This document shows positions 1 through 7,745 of a stretch of DNA of 22,422 bases, in pieces. Source of the stretch: Bog-159 sp035308525 (GTDB lineage Bacteria > Acidobacteriota > Terriglobia > Bryobacterales > Bryobacteraceae); NCBI GenBank assembly GCA_035308525.1, contig DATGGM010000187.1:1-22422 (forward strand), read 5' to 3'. A program made the translations under genes and the position numbers. The first letter of the stretch is position 1. The number at the start of each line of letters is the position of its first letter. Under the pieces are notes generated by a model. The model was not told where the DNA came from. It was given only the letters and a program-made list of their open reading frames with translations, and did not search any database.

Positions 1-998
1 GAGTGGCTTCCTCCTCCGCCCGTGGTGCCGTAGAGCACTCCGTTGGCGGCCAGCACCAGCGAGCCGTCGGGCGTTTCGCCGTCGTTGGGCGGGCCGGCGA
101 AGCTGTACAGGACCGAGTCGGTAGTGCCGAAGTCCAGCGGGTAAGAATACACGATGCCGAAGTTGGCGGAACCGCCGTACGGCGTGACGCCGAAAAGCGA
201 GGGAGCTCCTCCAGGCACTGTGCCGATGATGGGGACCCGTTTTGGATTAGCGCCGTCGTTGCCGGATTGCCCGAGAAAGTTGTACACCGGCGAGAAATTC
301 TGGATCGAAAAATTTTGCCCGTACGAAAGCTGCTCGGCCCCTGTGGCGACCAGGAGCGGGTTGACCGCGGGGCTCAGTGGAAGGCTGATGACCACTCGGG
401 CAGTCGCTTTGTCCGGACCGCTGACAGTGAGCGGGCCCCACTCGCCGGGGGGCGCGCCTCCCACCGATACGCCCGGCCCGAAATTCGCCTGCGTGGCGCC
501 CTGCAGGAAGTTGGTGTAGCTGCCCGCGATAGTGAATAACAGCGACTGACCAGGGCTTGCGGAACTTCCTGGGTCAACCGAAATCGACGCCGCCGGAGTG
601 ATCGCCAATGCCGCCGTGTTGCCGCTCACAAACGCAGCGGCCGCCGTCGTGGTTCCAGCGATGGAAACCAGATAGGAGATCGATTGACGGACCACCATGG
701 TCCGCGGGACCGTGAAGGTCAGCCGCGCCGTAGAGCCGAACAGCGGCTGTACCGCAGTGGCCTGCGCCGTGCCGGACGGTCCATTGCCGGTACGCACCGG
801 CCGCAACGCGACCGTGACAGCAGCCGGCAAAATGACGCCGCTCGGAAAGCCCGTGCCGGTGAGCGTAACGGTGGTTACACCAGGCTCGGCGGCGGCGGGA
901 CTGGCAGGCGACTCCAGCGTGACCGTGGCCTGCGCCTGCAGCGCCGCCGACGCGCCCAGCATCGCCCAGGCTGCCACGCACATCGGGAATCGTTTCAT
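1..998 (-). CDS. Exported GloVer-repeat protein, 3' part beyond window
   Basis: Reading leftward from the ATG at 998 gives 332 codons with no stop before the window edge, so the gene is truncated at its C-terminal end. The product starts with a signal peptide (MKRFPMC... ending ALQAQA at about residue 24). An Ig/IPT-like beta-rich region follows (TVTLTGTGFPSG and similar Gly/Thr/Val-rich strands). From about residue 265 the sequence becomes GAPSLFGVTPYGGSANFGIV, then VLYSFAGPPNDGETPDGSLV and NGVLYGTTGGGGS. These are the hallmarks of tandem GloVer repeats, a beta-propeller-like family common in Acidobacteriota and Bacteroidota secreted proteins. Its start codon overlaps the stop of the PEP-CTERM gene (ATGA), which implies translational coupling. 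The role is unknown; it is probably a cell-surface or secreted protein. The gene shows no frameshift in the visible part. Confidence 0.85.
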   Translation of the reverse strand, partial: MKRFPMCVAAWAMLGASAALQAQATVTLESPASPAAAEPGVTTVTLTGTGFPSGVILPAAVTVALRPVRTGNGPSGTAQATAVQPLFGSTARLTFTVPRTMVVRQSISYLVSIAGTTTAAAAFVSGNTAALAITPAASISVDPGSSASPGQSLLFTIAGSYTNFLQGATQANFGPGVSVGGAPPGEWGPLTVSGPDKATARVVISLPLSPAVNPLLVATGAEQLSYGQNFSIQNFSPVYNFLGQSGNDGANPKRVPIIGTVPGGAPSLFGVTPYGGSANFGIVYSYPLDFGTTDSVLYSFAGPPNDGETPDGSLVLAANGVLYGTTGGGGSH

Positions 999-1564
999 CG
1001 CCGTCCGCGCGCCAGCATGGTCAGAATCCCAAGCGGCAGCAAGATGACGGTGCCGGGCTCCGGAACCGGGGCGGGGACCGATTGCGCGTCAATCGCGGCG
1101 AAGTCGACGCCAGCCGTCAGCGCGCCGCCGGACGACGGCAACAGGTCGACGGTAATATCCGCCAGGGCCATGAACGTGGAGCCATCCGATAGCGCGAGAA
1201 TGCTCTGGCCCAGCGTGGCGGTCAGCACGGCGGAAGTGATCTGGGTGGTGCTGGGGAAGCCGATGGGGGAGGTTTCCCCGGGGAACAGCGTGCCAATCTG
1301 CTGCACGTCGGAACCGCCGCCTGCCAGATACACGGTCAGGGTTGCATTGAAAAAATTCACCGGATCGACCACGTACGGCGTGCCGGCGAAAGGACCGTAG
1401 GCCGGCCCGGTGAAATTGAAGATGTCGAGAGCATCCACGCCCGGCGCTGTGCCGGCGGGAATCACGACGTCGTAAGAGATCAAGCCGGTGACAAGTGTGG
1501 AAGCAGAGGCCGGAAATGAGAGCATCGAGAGCAGCAGCAGACACAACGCGCGGCAGCCCATCAT
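995..1564 (-). CDS. PEP-CTERM sorting domain protein
   Basis: The product has 189 residues. It starts with a signal peptide (LCLLLLSMLSFPASAS), followed by a beta-rich body without a recognised enzyme motif. It ends in a canonical PEP-CTERM anchor: VPEPG at about residues 167-171, a hydrophobic stretch (VILLPLGILTMLA), then RGRR. In this family the tail is recognised by an exosortase, which cleaves at the PEP motif and places the protein at the envelope or in the exopolysaccharide matrix. No exosortase lies in the window. Two consecutive ATGs occur at 1564 and 1561; GAGG sits 2 bases before the first and 5 before the second, so 1561 may be the better start. The stop overlaps the start of the downstream GloVer-repeat gene, and the pair is probably co-expressed. 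Confidence 0.85.
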   Translation of the reverse strand: MMGCRALCLLLLSMLSFPASASTLVTGLISYDVVIPAGTAPGVDALDIFNFTGPAYGPFAGTPYVVDPVNFFNATLTVYLAGGGSDVQQIGTLFPGETSPIGFPSTTQITSAVLTATLGQSILALSDGSTFMALADITVDLLPSSGGALTAGVDFAAIDAQSVPAPVPEPGTVILLPLGILTMLARGRR

Positions 1565-1578
1565 AACCTCGTAAGCGG

Positions 1579-1584
1579 ATTATA
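1579..1584 (-). promoter_or_regulatory. -10 element of the PEP-CTERM/GloVer unit
   Basis: A perfect TATAAT lies on the minus strand, 14 bases before the ATG at 1564. No convincing -35 is seen. The transcript leader would be under 10 bases. Confidence 0.45.
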
Positions 1585-1596
1585 ACGCAGACACAC

Positions 1597-1626
1597 TTGC
1601 CTTCCGGCCGCGCGCTGCTGTATCGT
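1597..1626 (+). promoter_or_regulatory. Sigma70-like promoter of the TIM-barrel gene
   Basis: TTGCCT at 1597-1602 and TATCGT at 1621-1626 are separated by 18 bases. The GTG start at 1634 lies where transcription should begin, so the mRNA may be leaderless. No Shine-Dalgarno sequence is visible, which fits. Confidence 0.4.
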
Positions 1627-1633
1627 CATCTTC

Positions 1634-2581
1634 GTGACGATAACCCGACGAACCTTACTCGCCGCGGTGCCGGCCGCCGCCGCGGCCCAGGCCGCCCGCC
1701 CCCGCACGATCTGGAAGCCCAGGCTGGGCGTCCTGGGCGAATACTCCGACGCCAACCTGGAGTTCGTGAAAGCCGAAGGCTTCACCAGCATGCAGCTCCG
1801 GCTGAATCCCGAGCACCTGGATGACACGGCCATCGCCGCCATCAAGGACAAGATCTCCCGCTCCGGCCTCTATATCTCTTCGCTGGCGGTGGACGGCAAC
1901 CACATCGATCCGGATCCGCCCCGGCGCGCCCGCCAGAACGACTACGCCATGAAGTGCATCGAGCTGTGCGGCAAGCTGGGGATTCCCAACATCGGGGGAC
2001 AGTCCGGCACCATCAAGGGGCAGCCGCTGGCCGCGCAGGTCGACGAGATCGTGCGCGTGTATACCGAAAAGTATTTTCCACTGTGCGAGAAACACAAAGT
2101 GCGCGTGCTCTGGGAGCCCTACGCCGGCGGACCCAATATCGCCACCGGTCCGGTCGGCTGGGAAGCGCTCTTCAAGGCGTTCGGTAACAGCCCGCACGTG
2201 GGCCTGCAGTTCGATCCGTCGCACCTGATCTGGCAATTCATGGATCCGGTGGCGGCCGCCCGGGAGTTCGTCGACAAAATCCACGACGTGCATCTGAAGG
2301 ATACCGAGATTCTGTGGCACGTGCTGAAGCGGGCCGGCATTCAGCCGGTCAATCGCGCGAGCTGGTGGCGCTTCCGTGTGCCGGGGTACGGCTCCATGGA
2401 TTGGAAGGGATTCTTCAGCGTGCTGGCCGAAGCCGGTTACACGGGGGCCATGAACATCGAGAACGAAGACGAATTCTTCTATCCTCCGTACACCGAGCGG
2501 GACTTCACCGAGACTTACAAGCGCGGCTTCCGCATGGCGCACGAATTTCTGAAGACGCTGGTACCGCCCGTGACGGCGTAA
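1634..2581 (+). CDS. Exported sugar phosphate isomerase/epimerase-like TIM-barrel protein
   Basis: The product has 315 residues from a GTG start. The N-terminus TITRRTLLAAVPAAAAAQA carries a twin-arginine motif, suggesting Tat export. The rest matches the xylose-isomerase-like TIM barrel (AP endonuclease family 2 fold). Likely metal ligands are E161 (LWEPYAGG), D194 and H197 (FDPSHL), H220 (DVHLKD) and E276 (NIENEDE). The substrate cannot be read from the sequence. Relatives include sugar epimerases and myo-inositol catabolic enzymes, and Tat-exported versions are common in Acidobacteriota and Planctomycetota. It stands alone, divergent from the PEP-CTERM gene and convergent with ackA, whose stop is only 13 bases away. 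Confidence 0.85.
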   Translation: MTITRRTLLAAVPAAAAAQAARPRTIWKPRLGVLGEYSDANLEFVKAEGFTSMQLRLNPEHLDDTAIAAIKDKISRSGLYISSLAVDGNHIDPDPPRRARQNDYAMKCIELCGKLGIPNIGGQSGTIKGQPLAAQVDEIVRVYTEKYFPLCEKHKVRVLWEPYAGGPNIATGPVGWEALFKAFGNSPHVGLQFDPSHLIWQFMDPVAAAREFVDKIHDVHLKDTEILWHVLKRAGIQPVNRASWWRFRVPGYGSMDWKGFFSVLAEAGYTGAMNIENEDEFFYPPYTERDFTETYKRGFRMAHEFLKTLVPPVTA

Positions 2582-2594
2582 ACGGGCGCGCTAC

Positions 2595-3782
2595 TCAACC
2601 GTTCACCACACGAAACGACTCGCGCGCGATCTCCCATTCTTCCCGAGTGTGAACTACCAGCACGCGCACGGCGGAATCCGCCGCGGCGACATCCGCATCC
2701 ACCGGCGACGCCGCGTTCTTCGACGCATCCAGCTTGACCCCCAGGAACGCGAAGGCCTCTGCGGCCCGCGCGCGCACCCGCGGCGAGTTTTCGCCGACCC
2801 CCGCGGTAAACACCAGCGCGTCCAGGCCGCCCAGGCTGGACAGCATCGCTCCGATCTCCGCGCACAGGCGATGTACGAACACATCGAACGCCAGCTGCGC
2901 GCGCACCTCGCCGCGATCCATGGCCTCCATCACCGCGCGCATATCGCCCGAGATGCCGGAAACCCCGCGCAGCCCGGATTCCTTGTTCAGCACGCGGTCC
3001 AGTTCTTCGGCGCGGTAGCCCAGGTGGCGCACCAGGTGGATGATGATGCCCGGATCGATGGTGCCCGAGCGGGTGCCCATCATCAGGCCTTCGAGCGGCG
3101 TGAAGCCCATGGTGGTGTCGACGCTGACGCCATCGCGGATGGCGGCCAGCGAGCAGCCGTTGCCCAGATGGCAGGTGATCATGCGCAGCGATGGAAGGTC
3201 GCGCCCCAGGATTTCGGCCGCGCGCCGCGACGTGTACTGATGGCTGATGCCGTGGAATCCGTAGCGGCGAATGCCCTGGCCGAGCCATTCGTACGGTCCC
3301 GGATACACGTAGGCCGGCGGCGGCAGGCTGGCATGAAACGCCGTATCGAAGACCGCCACCTGCGCCGCGTCCGGTCCCAGGATGCGCTCCACGCACTCGA
3401 TAGCTTCGAGTTCCAGCCGGTTGTGCTCCGGCGCGAAGCTGGCCATCCGGGCGATGCCCGCGCGCACTTCCTTCGTGATGCGGGTGCTCTCGCGGAACGC
3501 CCGCCCCCCATGCACCACGCGATGGCCGGCCACGTGGATTTCAGCGCGGTGCGGCAGCATCTCCATCAGCGGGCCTAGCGAATCGAGCGGCGTCTTCACG
3601 GAAACGCCGTGGCTGGATCTGGAGCCGTCCGCCTGAATTTGGATTTCGGCCGTTCCGGGGTGATGCTCCCAATCCACGCGCGCCTCCCACAGCGGACGGG
3701 GCGGGGAAGCTTGCAGGCCGGTCACCTCGAACAGGCTGCTCTTGAAGCTGCTCGATCCTCCGTTCAGCACCAGGATCTTCAT
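2595..3782 (-). CDS. ackA: Acetate kinase
   Basis: The product has 395 residues, normal for the family. It converts acetyl phosphate and ADP to acetate and ATP in the cytoplasm. The N-terminal signature VLNGGSSSFK includes N7. Other family residues visible are R88 in GHRVVHGG, D146 in VFDTAFH, H177 in RRYGFHGISH, the phosphate-binding HLGNG at 205-209, R238 in MGTRSG and E331 in FTAGVGEN. The C-terminus (EEWEIARESFRVV) is also typical. The ATG follows the stop codon of the phosphoketolase gene directly (TAAATG), so the two are co-translated. This order matches the phosphoketolase pathway, where AckA uses the acetyl phosphate made by Xfp. Nothing appears damaged. Confidence 0.97.
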   Translation of the reverse strand: MKILVLNGGSSSFKSSLFEVTGLQASPPRPLWEARVDWEHHPGTAEIQIQADGSRSSHGVSVKTPLDSLGPLMEMLPHRAEIHVAGHRVVHGGRAFRESTRITKEVRAGIARMASFAPEHNRLELEAIECVERILGPDAAQVAVFDTAFHASLPPPAYVYPGPYEWLGQGIRRYGFHGISHQYTSRRAAEILGRDLPSLRMITCHLGNGCSLAAIRDGVSVDTTMGFTPLEGLMMGTRSGTIDPGIIIHLVRHLGYRAEELDRVLNKESGLRGVSGISGDMRAVMEAMDRGEVRAQLAFDVFVHRLCAEIGAMLSSLGGLDALVFTAGVGENSPRVRARAAEAFAFLGVKLDASKNAASPVDADVAAADSAVRVLVVHTREEWEIARESFRVVNG

Positions 3783-6143
3783 TTAATAAGGCCATTTCCA
3801 ATCCCGGATCTCCGGCATATCGTCGCCATGCTTCACCACATACCGCTTGTGCTCGAACAGCTTGTTGCGCAGATCCTGCTTGATATGCGCGGCGATGTTG
3901 CGCAGCCGGGGCACCCGGTCGATTACGTCGCCGGCCAGGTGGAAACGGTCCAGATCGTTCAGAACCGTCATATCGAAGGGCGTGGTGGTGGTGCCTTCCT
4001 CTTTGTACCCGCGCACGTGCATGTTGTCGTGATTCGTACGCCGGTAGGTCAGGCGGTGAATCAGCCACGGATAGCCGTGAAACGCAAACACCACCGGCTT
4101 GTCGGCGGTGAACAGCGAATCGAATTCGCGATCCGGCAGGCCGTGGGGATGCTCCGTGGAGGGTTGCAGGGTCATCAGGTCCACCACGTTCACCACACGG
4201 ATCTTCAGGTCCGGCAGATTGCGCCGCAGGATGTCCACGGCGGCCAGCGTCTCGAGAGTGGGGACATCTCCGCAGCAGGCCATCACCACGTCGGGCTCCA
4301 CGCCGTTGTCCGTGCTGGCCCATTCCCAGATGCCCAGGCCGATGGTGCAGTGTTCGATGGCGGACTCCATATCCAGGTATTGCAGGGCGGGCTGCTTGCC
4401 CGCCACGATCACGTTCACGTAATTGCGGCTGCGCAGGCAATGATCGGTGACCGAGAGCAGTGTATTGGCATCCGGCGGCAGATACACCCGCACCACGTCC
4501 GCCTTCTTGTTCACCACGTGATCGATGAAGCCGGGGTCCTGATGGCTGAAGCCGTTGTGATCCTGCCGCCAGACGTGCGAGGTCAGCAGGTAATTCAGCG
4601 AAGCGATGGGCCGCCGCCACGGAATGTGGCGCGTCGTCTTCAGCCACTTGGCGTGCTGGTTGAACATCGAATCGATGATGTGCACGAAGGCTTCGTAGCA
4701 GGAGAAGAATCCGTGGCGGCCGGTCAGCAGGTAGCCTTCCAGCCAGCCCTGGCACATGTTTTCGCTCAGCACTTCCAAGACCCGCCCATCCGCCGCCACG
4801 TGATCATCGGTCGCCAGGATCTCGGCGGTGGACTCGCGGTTGGTGACCTCAAACAGCGCGTCCAGCCGGTTCGACGCGGTCTCGTCCGGACCCACCACGC
4901 GGAAGTTCGCCGCGCCGGCGTTCAGCTTCATCACGTCGCGCAGCATCTTTCCCATTACGCGCGTGGCTTCCGCCGTGACCGTGCCGGGCTTGGGGACGTC
5001 CACCGCGTAATCGCAGAAATCCGGCATCTGCAGATCGCGCAGCAGCAGGCCGCCGTTGGCGTGCGGATTGTCGCCCATGCGCCGCGTGCCTTTGGGCGCC
5101 AGTTCCTGCAGCTCGGCGATCAGCGTTCCGGCGGCGTCGAACAGCTCATCCGGCCGGTAGCTCTGCATCCACTCTTCGAGCATCTTCAGGTGGCCGGGCT
5201 TGGTAGCCAAGTCCGTCAGCGGCACCTGGTGGGCGCGGAACGTGCCTTCCACCTGGACGCCATCCACCACCTTGGGCCCCGTCCAGCCCTTCAGCGTCCG
5301 CAGCACGATCATCGGCCAGCGCGCGCGCCGCGTGAACCCGTTGGCGCGGGCCTCCTGCTGGATGCTCTCGATTTGCGCCAGCACTTTGTCCAGCGTAGCC
5401 GCCATCAACTGGTGCATGGCGTCCGGATCGTCGCCCGCGACGAACACCGGTTCATGGCCGTAGCCGCGCAGCAGCTCCACGAGCTCTTCCTGCGGCAGCC
5501 GCGCCAGCACCGTGGGACCCGCGATCTTGTAGCCGTTCAAATGCAGAATGGGCAGCACCGCGCCGTCACGCGCGGGGTTCAGGAATTTGTTTGAGTGCCA
5601 GCTCGCGGCCAGCGATCCGGTCTCCGCTTCGCCGTCGCCCACCACGCAGCAGGCGATCAAATCAGGATTGTCGAACACCGCGCCGTAGGCATGCAGCAGC
5701 GAGTAGCCCAGTTCGCCGCCTTCATGAATCGATCCGGGCGTCTCCGGCGCCACGTGGCTGGGAATCCCGCCCGGAAACGAGAACTGCTTGAACAGCCGCC
5801 GCATGCCTTCCGCATCGCGCGAGATGTTGGGGTAATACTCGCTGTAGGTGCCTTCCAGGTAGGTGTTGGCCACCAGCCCCGGACCGCCATGTCCCGGACC
5901 GGCGATGTAGATCATGTTCAGATCGTGCTGCCGGATCAGCCGATTGCAGTGCACGTAGATGAAGTTGAGTCCGGGCGTGGTGCCCCAGTGGCCCAGCAGG
6001 CGCGGCTTCACGTGCTCGATGTTGAGCGGTTCCTTCAGCAGCGGGTTGGCGTAAAGATAGATCTGGCCTACCGACAGGTAATTCGCGGCGCGCCAGTAAG
6101 CATTGATCTTGCTTAGTTCATCGGCTGAAAGCGGACCCGTCAT
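3783..6143 (-). CDS. xfp: Phosphoketolase (xylulose-5-P/fructose-6-P)
   Basis: The product has 786 residues, the usual length. It is a thiamine-diphosphate enzyme that cleaves xylulose-5-phosphate, and in many members fructose-6-phosphate, with phosphate to give acetyl phosphate plus glyceraldehyde-3-P or erythrose-4-P. Visible motifs are GPGHGGP at 82-88, EGGELGYS at 141-148 (the family signature) and the ThDP motif GDGEAETG at 169-176. The C-terminal domain (DNMHVRGYKEEGTTTTPFDM) is typical too. GAGGAG lies 5 bases before the ATG. It is followed without any gap by ackA and preceded, after 65 bases, by a Cys4 small protein and a LuxR-type regulator on the same strand. Specificity for X5P alone versus both substrates cannot be decided from sequence. 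Confidence 0.97.
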   Translation of the reverse strand: MTGPLSADELSKINAYWRAANYLSVGQIYLYANPLLKEPLNIEHVKPRLLGHWGTTPGLNFIYVHCNRLIRQHDLNMIYIAGPGHGGPGLVANTYLEGTYSEYYPNISRDAEGMRRLFKQFSFPGGIPSHVAPETPGSIHEGGELGYSLLHAYGAVFDNPDLIACCVVGDGEAETGSLAASWHSNKFLNPARDGAVLPILHLNGYKIAGPTVLARLPQEELVELLRGYGHEPVFVAGDDPDAMHQLMAATLDKVLAQIESIQQEARANGFTRRARWPMIVLRTLKGWTGPKVVDGVQVEGTFRAHQVPLTDLATKPGHLKMLEEWMQSYRPDELFDAAGTLIAELQELAPKGTRRMGDNPHANGGLLLRDLQMPDFCDYAVDVPKPGTVTAEATRVMGKMLRDVMKLNAGAANFRVVGPDETASNRLDALFEVTNRESTAEILATDDHVAADGRVLEVLSENMCQGWLEGYLLTGRHGFFSCYEAFVHIIDSMFNQHAKWLKTTRHIPWRRPIASLNYLLTSHVWRQDHNGFSHQDPGFIDHVVNKKADVVRVYLPPDANTLLSVTDHCLRSRNYVNVIVAGKQPALQYLDMESAIEHCTIGLGIWEWASTDNGVEPDVVMACCGDVPTLETLAAVDILRRNLPDLKIRVVNVVDLMTLQPSTEHPHGLPDREFDSLFTADKPVVFAFHGYPWLIHRLTYRRTNHDNMHVRGYKEEGTTTTPFDMTVLNDLDRFHLAGDVIDRVPRLRNIAAHIKQDLRNKLFEHKRYVVKHGDDMPEIRDWKWPY

Positions 6144-6208
6144 GGCAACTCCTCAAATCCAGGATGCCAGACAATCGTTCGCGGAGGCAGGTTTTTCGGC
6201 GCGCCGGC

Positions 6209-6577
6209 CTAGGCGCTGGCGAGAGATGAGTTATGCCGTACAGTAATCTGTCCGTAATATGACGGATCGGCGAATTTCTCGTTGAAGATGCGATCCCAAC
6301 GGGCGTTGTCGACGCAGCGGCTGCAGATCCCGCAACGGCATACGCGCGGACGGCTGCCAGGGCCGTGTACCGCCGCGGGGGCCACCACACCGGTGGCGTG
6401 CCGCGGATAGGTTGGCTTCTTGACCGCCTCCACCCGCCCGACGCCCGTGGACACGCGAGCCACGGCCTCGGCTTGCTCGATGGTGCGTCTGCGGACCGGG
6501 GATCCCCACGACATGAGAAGATTCGCGATCCCGGCCGGTGTTTCCAGCGTTACTTCTTCGGTCTCTATGCTCTGCAT
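6209..6577 (-). CDS. Small Cys4 (probable zinc-binding) protein of unknown function
   Basis: The product has 122 residues. I do not recognise a named family. The N-terminal two thirds are low in structure and Ala/Val/Arg-rich. Residues 80-88 form C-x-C-x2-C-x2-C (CRCGICSRC), followed by VDNARWDRIFNEKFADPSYY, a charged aromatic helix-like segment that looks strongly conserved in character. Four close cysteines suggest a zinc site or, less likely, a redox or iron site. The start lies inside the regulator gene (13-base overlap), with GGAG 5 bases ahead, so translation is coupled to it. The position between regulator and xfp suggests an accessory or adaptor role in the same pathway, which is inference only. 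Confidence 0.75.
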   Translation of the reverse strand: MQSIETEEVTLETPAGIANLLMSWGSPVRRRTIEQAEAVARVSTGVGRVEAVKKPTYPRHATGVVAPAAVHGPGSRPRVCRCGICSRCVDNARWDRIFNEKFADPSYYGQITVRHNSSLASA

Positions 6578-7230
6578 GATGTCTCCATAACCAGCGAACG
6601 CAGCCCGCCCTGGCCTTCCATAACGGCTCCTGCCATGCTCAGGTTCTTCAATCCGTGCAGCGCCAGGTCGAAGCGGTCCTTGGCGCCGGACTTCTGGAAA
6701 AGATGCGACAGGTAAACCTTGACGGTCCCTTCGGTAATGCCCAGTTCGGTGGAGATTTCCTTATTCTTCATCCCGCGCGCAAGCAGAGTCACTAACTGGC
6801 TCTCCCGCGGGCTCAGTTCCACGCGCCGCGACGACCGGAAACTGTCCGTCAGGCTCTTCTCGAACCACAACTCCCCGGCTTCCACGCGACGCAGGCAATG
6901 CAGCAGCGCGTCCAGCGGCAGGGTCTTCCGCAGCACGCCGCGGATCCCCATGGTCAGCGCGTGCAGCGCGAACTCGCCGCCGAGACCGTTCGTCCATAGA
7001 ATGAATTTGCAGTCCGGGGCCAGACCGCGCAGCTCGGTGAGCGTGCCCGTGGTGATTTGTGGAGTCAGGTCCACCAGCGCTACATCGGGCCGTGCGCTGG
7101 CCAGAAACTCCTTAAAGGTCGAAACCTTCGCGCAACAGCCGCAAAGCTTCAGTGTCGCGTCGGCGGCGAGCACGCTTTCGACTCCTTTAGCCAGGATCGG
7201 CTGGTCCGAATAAACGAGAACGGTGGGCAT
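6565..7230 (-). CDS. LuxR/NarL-family response regulator
   Basis: The product has 221 residues. The N-terminal receiver-like domain (about 1-120) has the phosphoacceptor position D54 in ALVDLTP, T80 in ILWTNG and K102 in VLRKTLP. The usual N-terminal acidic pair is reduced to S8-D9. The C-terminal LuxR helix-turn-helix covers about 138-192 (LSPRESQLVTLLARGMKNKE, then EISTELGITEGTVKVYLSHL). A cysteine cluster at 30-33 (CGCC) in the receiver is unusual. AGGGAG lies upstream of the ATG. No sensor kinase is adjacent, so it is an orphan regulator. It heads a same-strand unit with the Cys4 protein, xfp and ackA, and probably controls these genes, perhaps together with its own expression. Confidence 0.9.
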   Translation of the reverse strand: MPTVLVYSDQPILAKGVESVLAADATLKLCGCCAKVSTFKEFLASARPDVALVDLTPQITTGTLTELRGLAPDCKFILWTNGLGGEFALHALTMGIRGVLRKTLPLDALLHCLRRVEAGELWFEKSLTDSFRSSRRVELSPRESQLVTLLARGMKNKEISTELGITEGTVKVYLSHLFQKSGAKDRFDLALHGLKNLSMAGAVMEGQGGLRSLVMETSCRA

Positions 7231-7382
7231 CTTTGAACTCCCTGCGGCCAGCGCGATCTTGTCAGCCGATTTTTGCCGGCGACAGGCTTTTCTTGCTGGA
7301 CGGCGGAAGAGAGGGCATGCAGTTTACCAAAGGCGGATTGATTGTTGGCCGGGAAGGCCATCTTTATCGGAACCTTCTTATA

Positions 7383-7402
7383 TCTAAGGGGTTATCCTTA
7401 GA
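7383..7402. repeat. Inverted repeat, 7-bp arms
   Basis: TCTAAGG at 7383-7389 and CCTTAGA at 7396-7402 are perfect inverted copies with a 6-base loop. It is the first of a series of stem-loops in the AT-rich region. Confidence 0.7.
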
Positions 7403-7410
7403 AATACTAC

Positions 7411-7435
7411 GGATATTTCCTAAAAGGAAATATCC
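7411..7435. repeat. Perfect inverted repeat, 11-bp arms
   Basis: GGATATTTCCT and AGGAAATATCC are separated by AAA. It is the strongest dyad in the window outside the terminator. No T-run follows on either strand, so it is more likely an operator or an RNA stem than a terminator. Confidence 0.85.
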
Positions 7436-7472
7436 CTGGATAGCCTTAATAGTACTAAGAAAGTGGGGCAAG

Positions 7473-7499
7473 TGGGTGAAACGGCCCAGTTTACACCCA
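7473..7499. repeat. Bulged stem-loop, 10 paired bases
   Basis: TGGGTGAAAC at 7473-7482 pairs with GTTT-A-CACCCA at 7489-7499, with a single bulged A at 7493 and a 6-base loop GGCCCA. A weaker stem (GGATGG 7535-7540 with CCGTCC 7551-7556, one G-U) follows. Confidence 0.65.
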
Positions 7500-7699
7500 A
7501 TTGCCTCAAAAGAATGGTTCAAACAACGGGGGAAGGATGGCAGATCTGTTCCGTCCGCTGCTTATTTCGGGCGCCTAACATTTATATATATTAAGGGCTT
7601 AAGATCTTTAAATTTTTAAAAAAGCCGGGCCGTGGCGGAGATCCTCACGCAGGCTCACAGTTAGAATTCGACTTAAAGGAGGCTTTACCCAGGCTGAGC

Positions 7700-7731
7700 A
7701 AAAAAAAGGGGCGGCACACCACATCCGCCCC
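7700..7731 (-). terminator. Intrinsic terminator of the slipin gene
   Basis: On the minus strand GGGGCGG, a 10-base loop and CCGCCCC are followed directly by eight T residues. It begins about 15 bases after the slipin stop codon. This is a textbook rho-independent terminator. Confidence 0.93.
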
Positions 7732-7745
7732 CCGCCTGAATCCCG

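Larger units (their letters stand above)
7231..7699. other. AT-rich, hairpin-rich intergenic region
   Basis: This stretch lies upstream of the regulator gene and downstream of the slipin gene. It holds no convincing protein gene. The part from about 7360 to 7620 is clearly AT-richer than its surroundings and contains several stem-loops annotated separately. It should include the promoter of the regulator-xfp-ackA unit, but I could not pick out a good -35/-10 pair. A short plus-strand AAAGGAGG at 7675-7682 is not followed by a start codon. Confidence 0.6.

Noticed and set aside
3609..5594. Very long plus-strand ORF antisense to xfp
   Set aside because: It is a His/Gln/Val-rich shadow frame of a GC-rich gene; the sense strand encodes a clear phosphoketolase.
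7233..7619. 128-codon plus-strand ORF in the AT-rich intergenic region
   Set aside because: It starts with TTG, overlaps the regulator leader, has no ribosome binding site, is explained by low stop density, and its translation resembles no family.
7675..7690. AAAGGAGG on the plus strand as a ribosome binding site
   Set aside because: No start codon at a suitable distance and no ORF downstream before the terminator and the slipin gene on the other strand.
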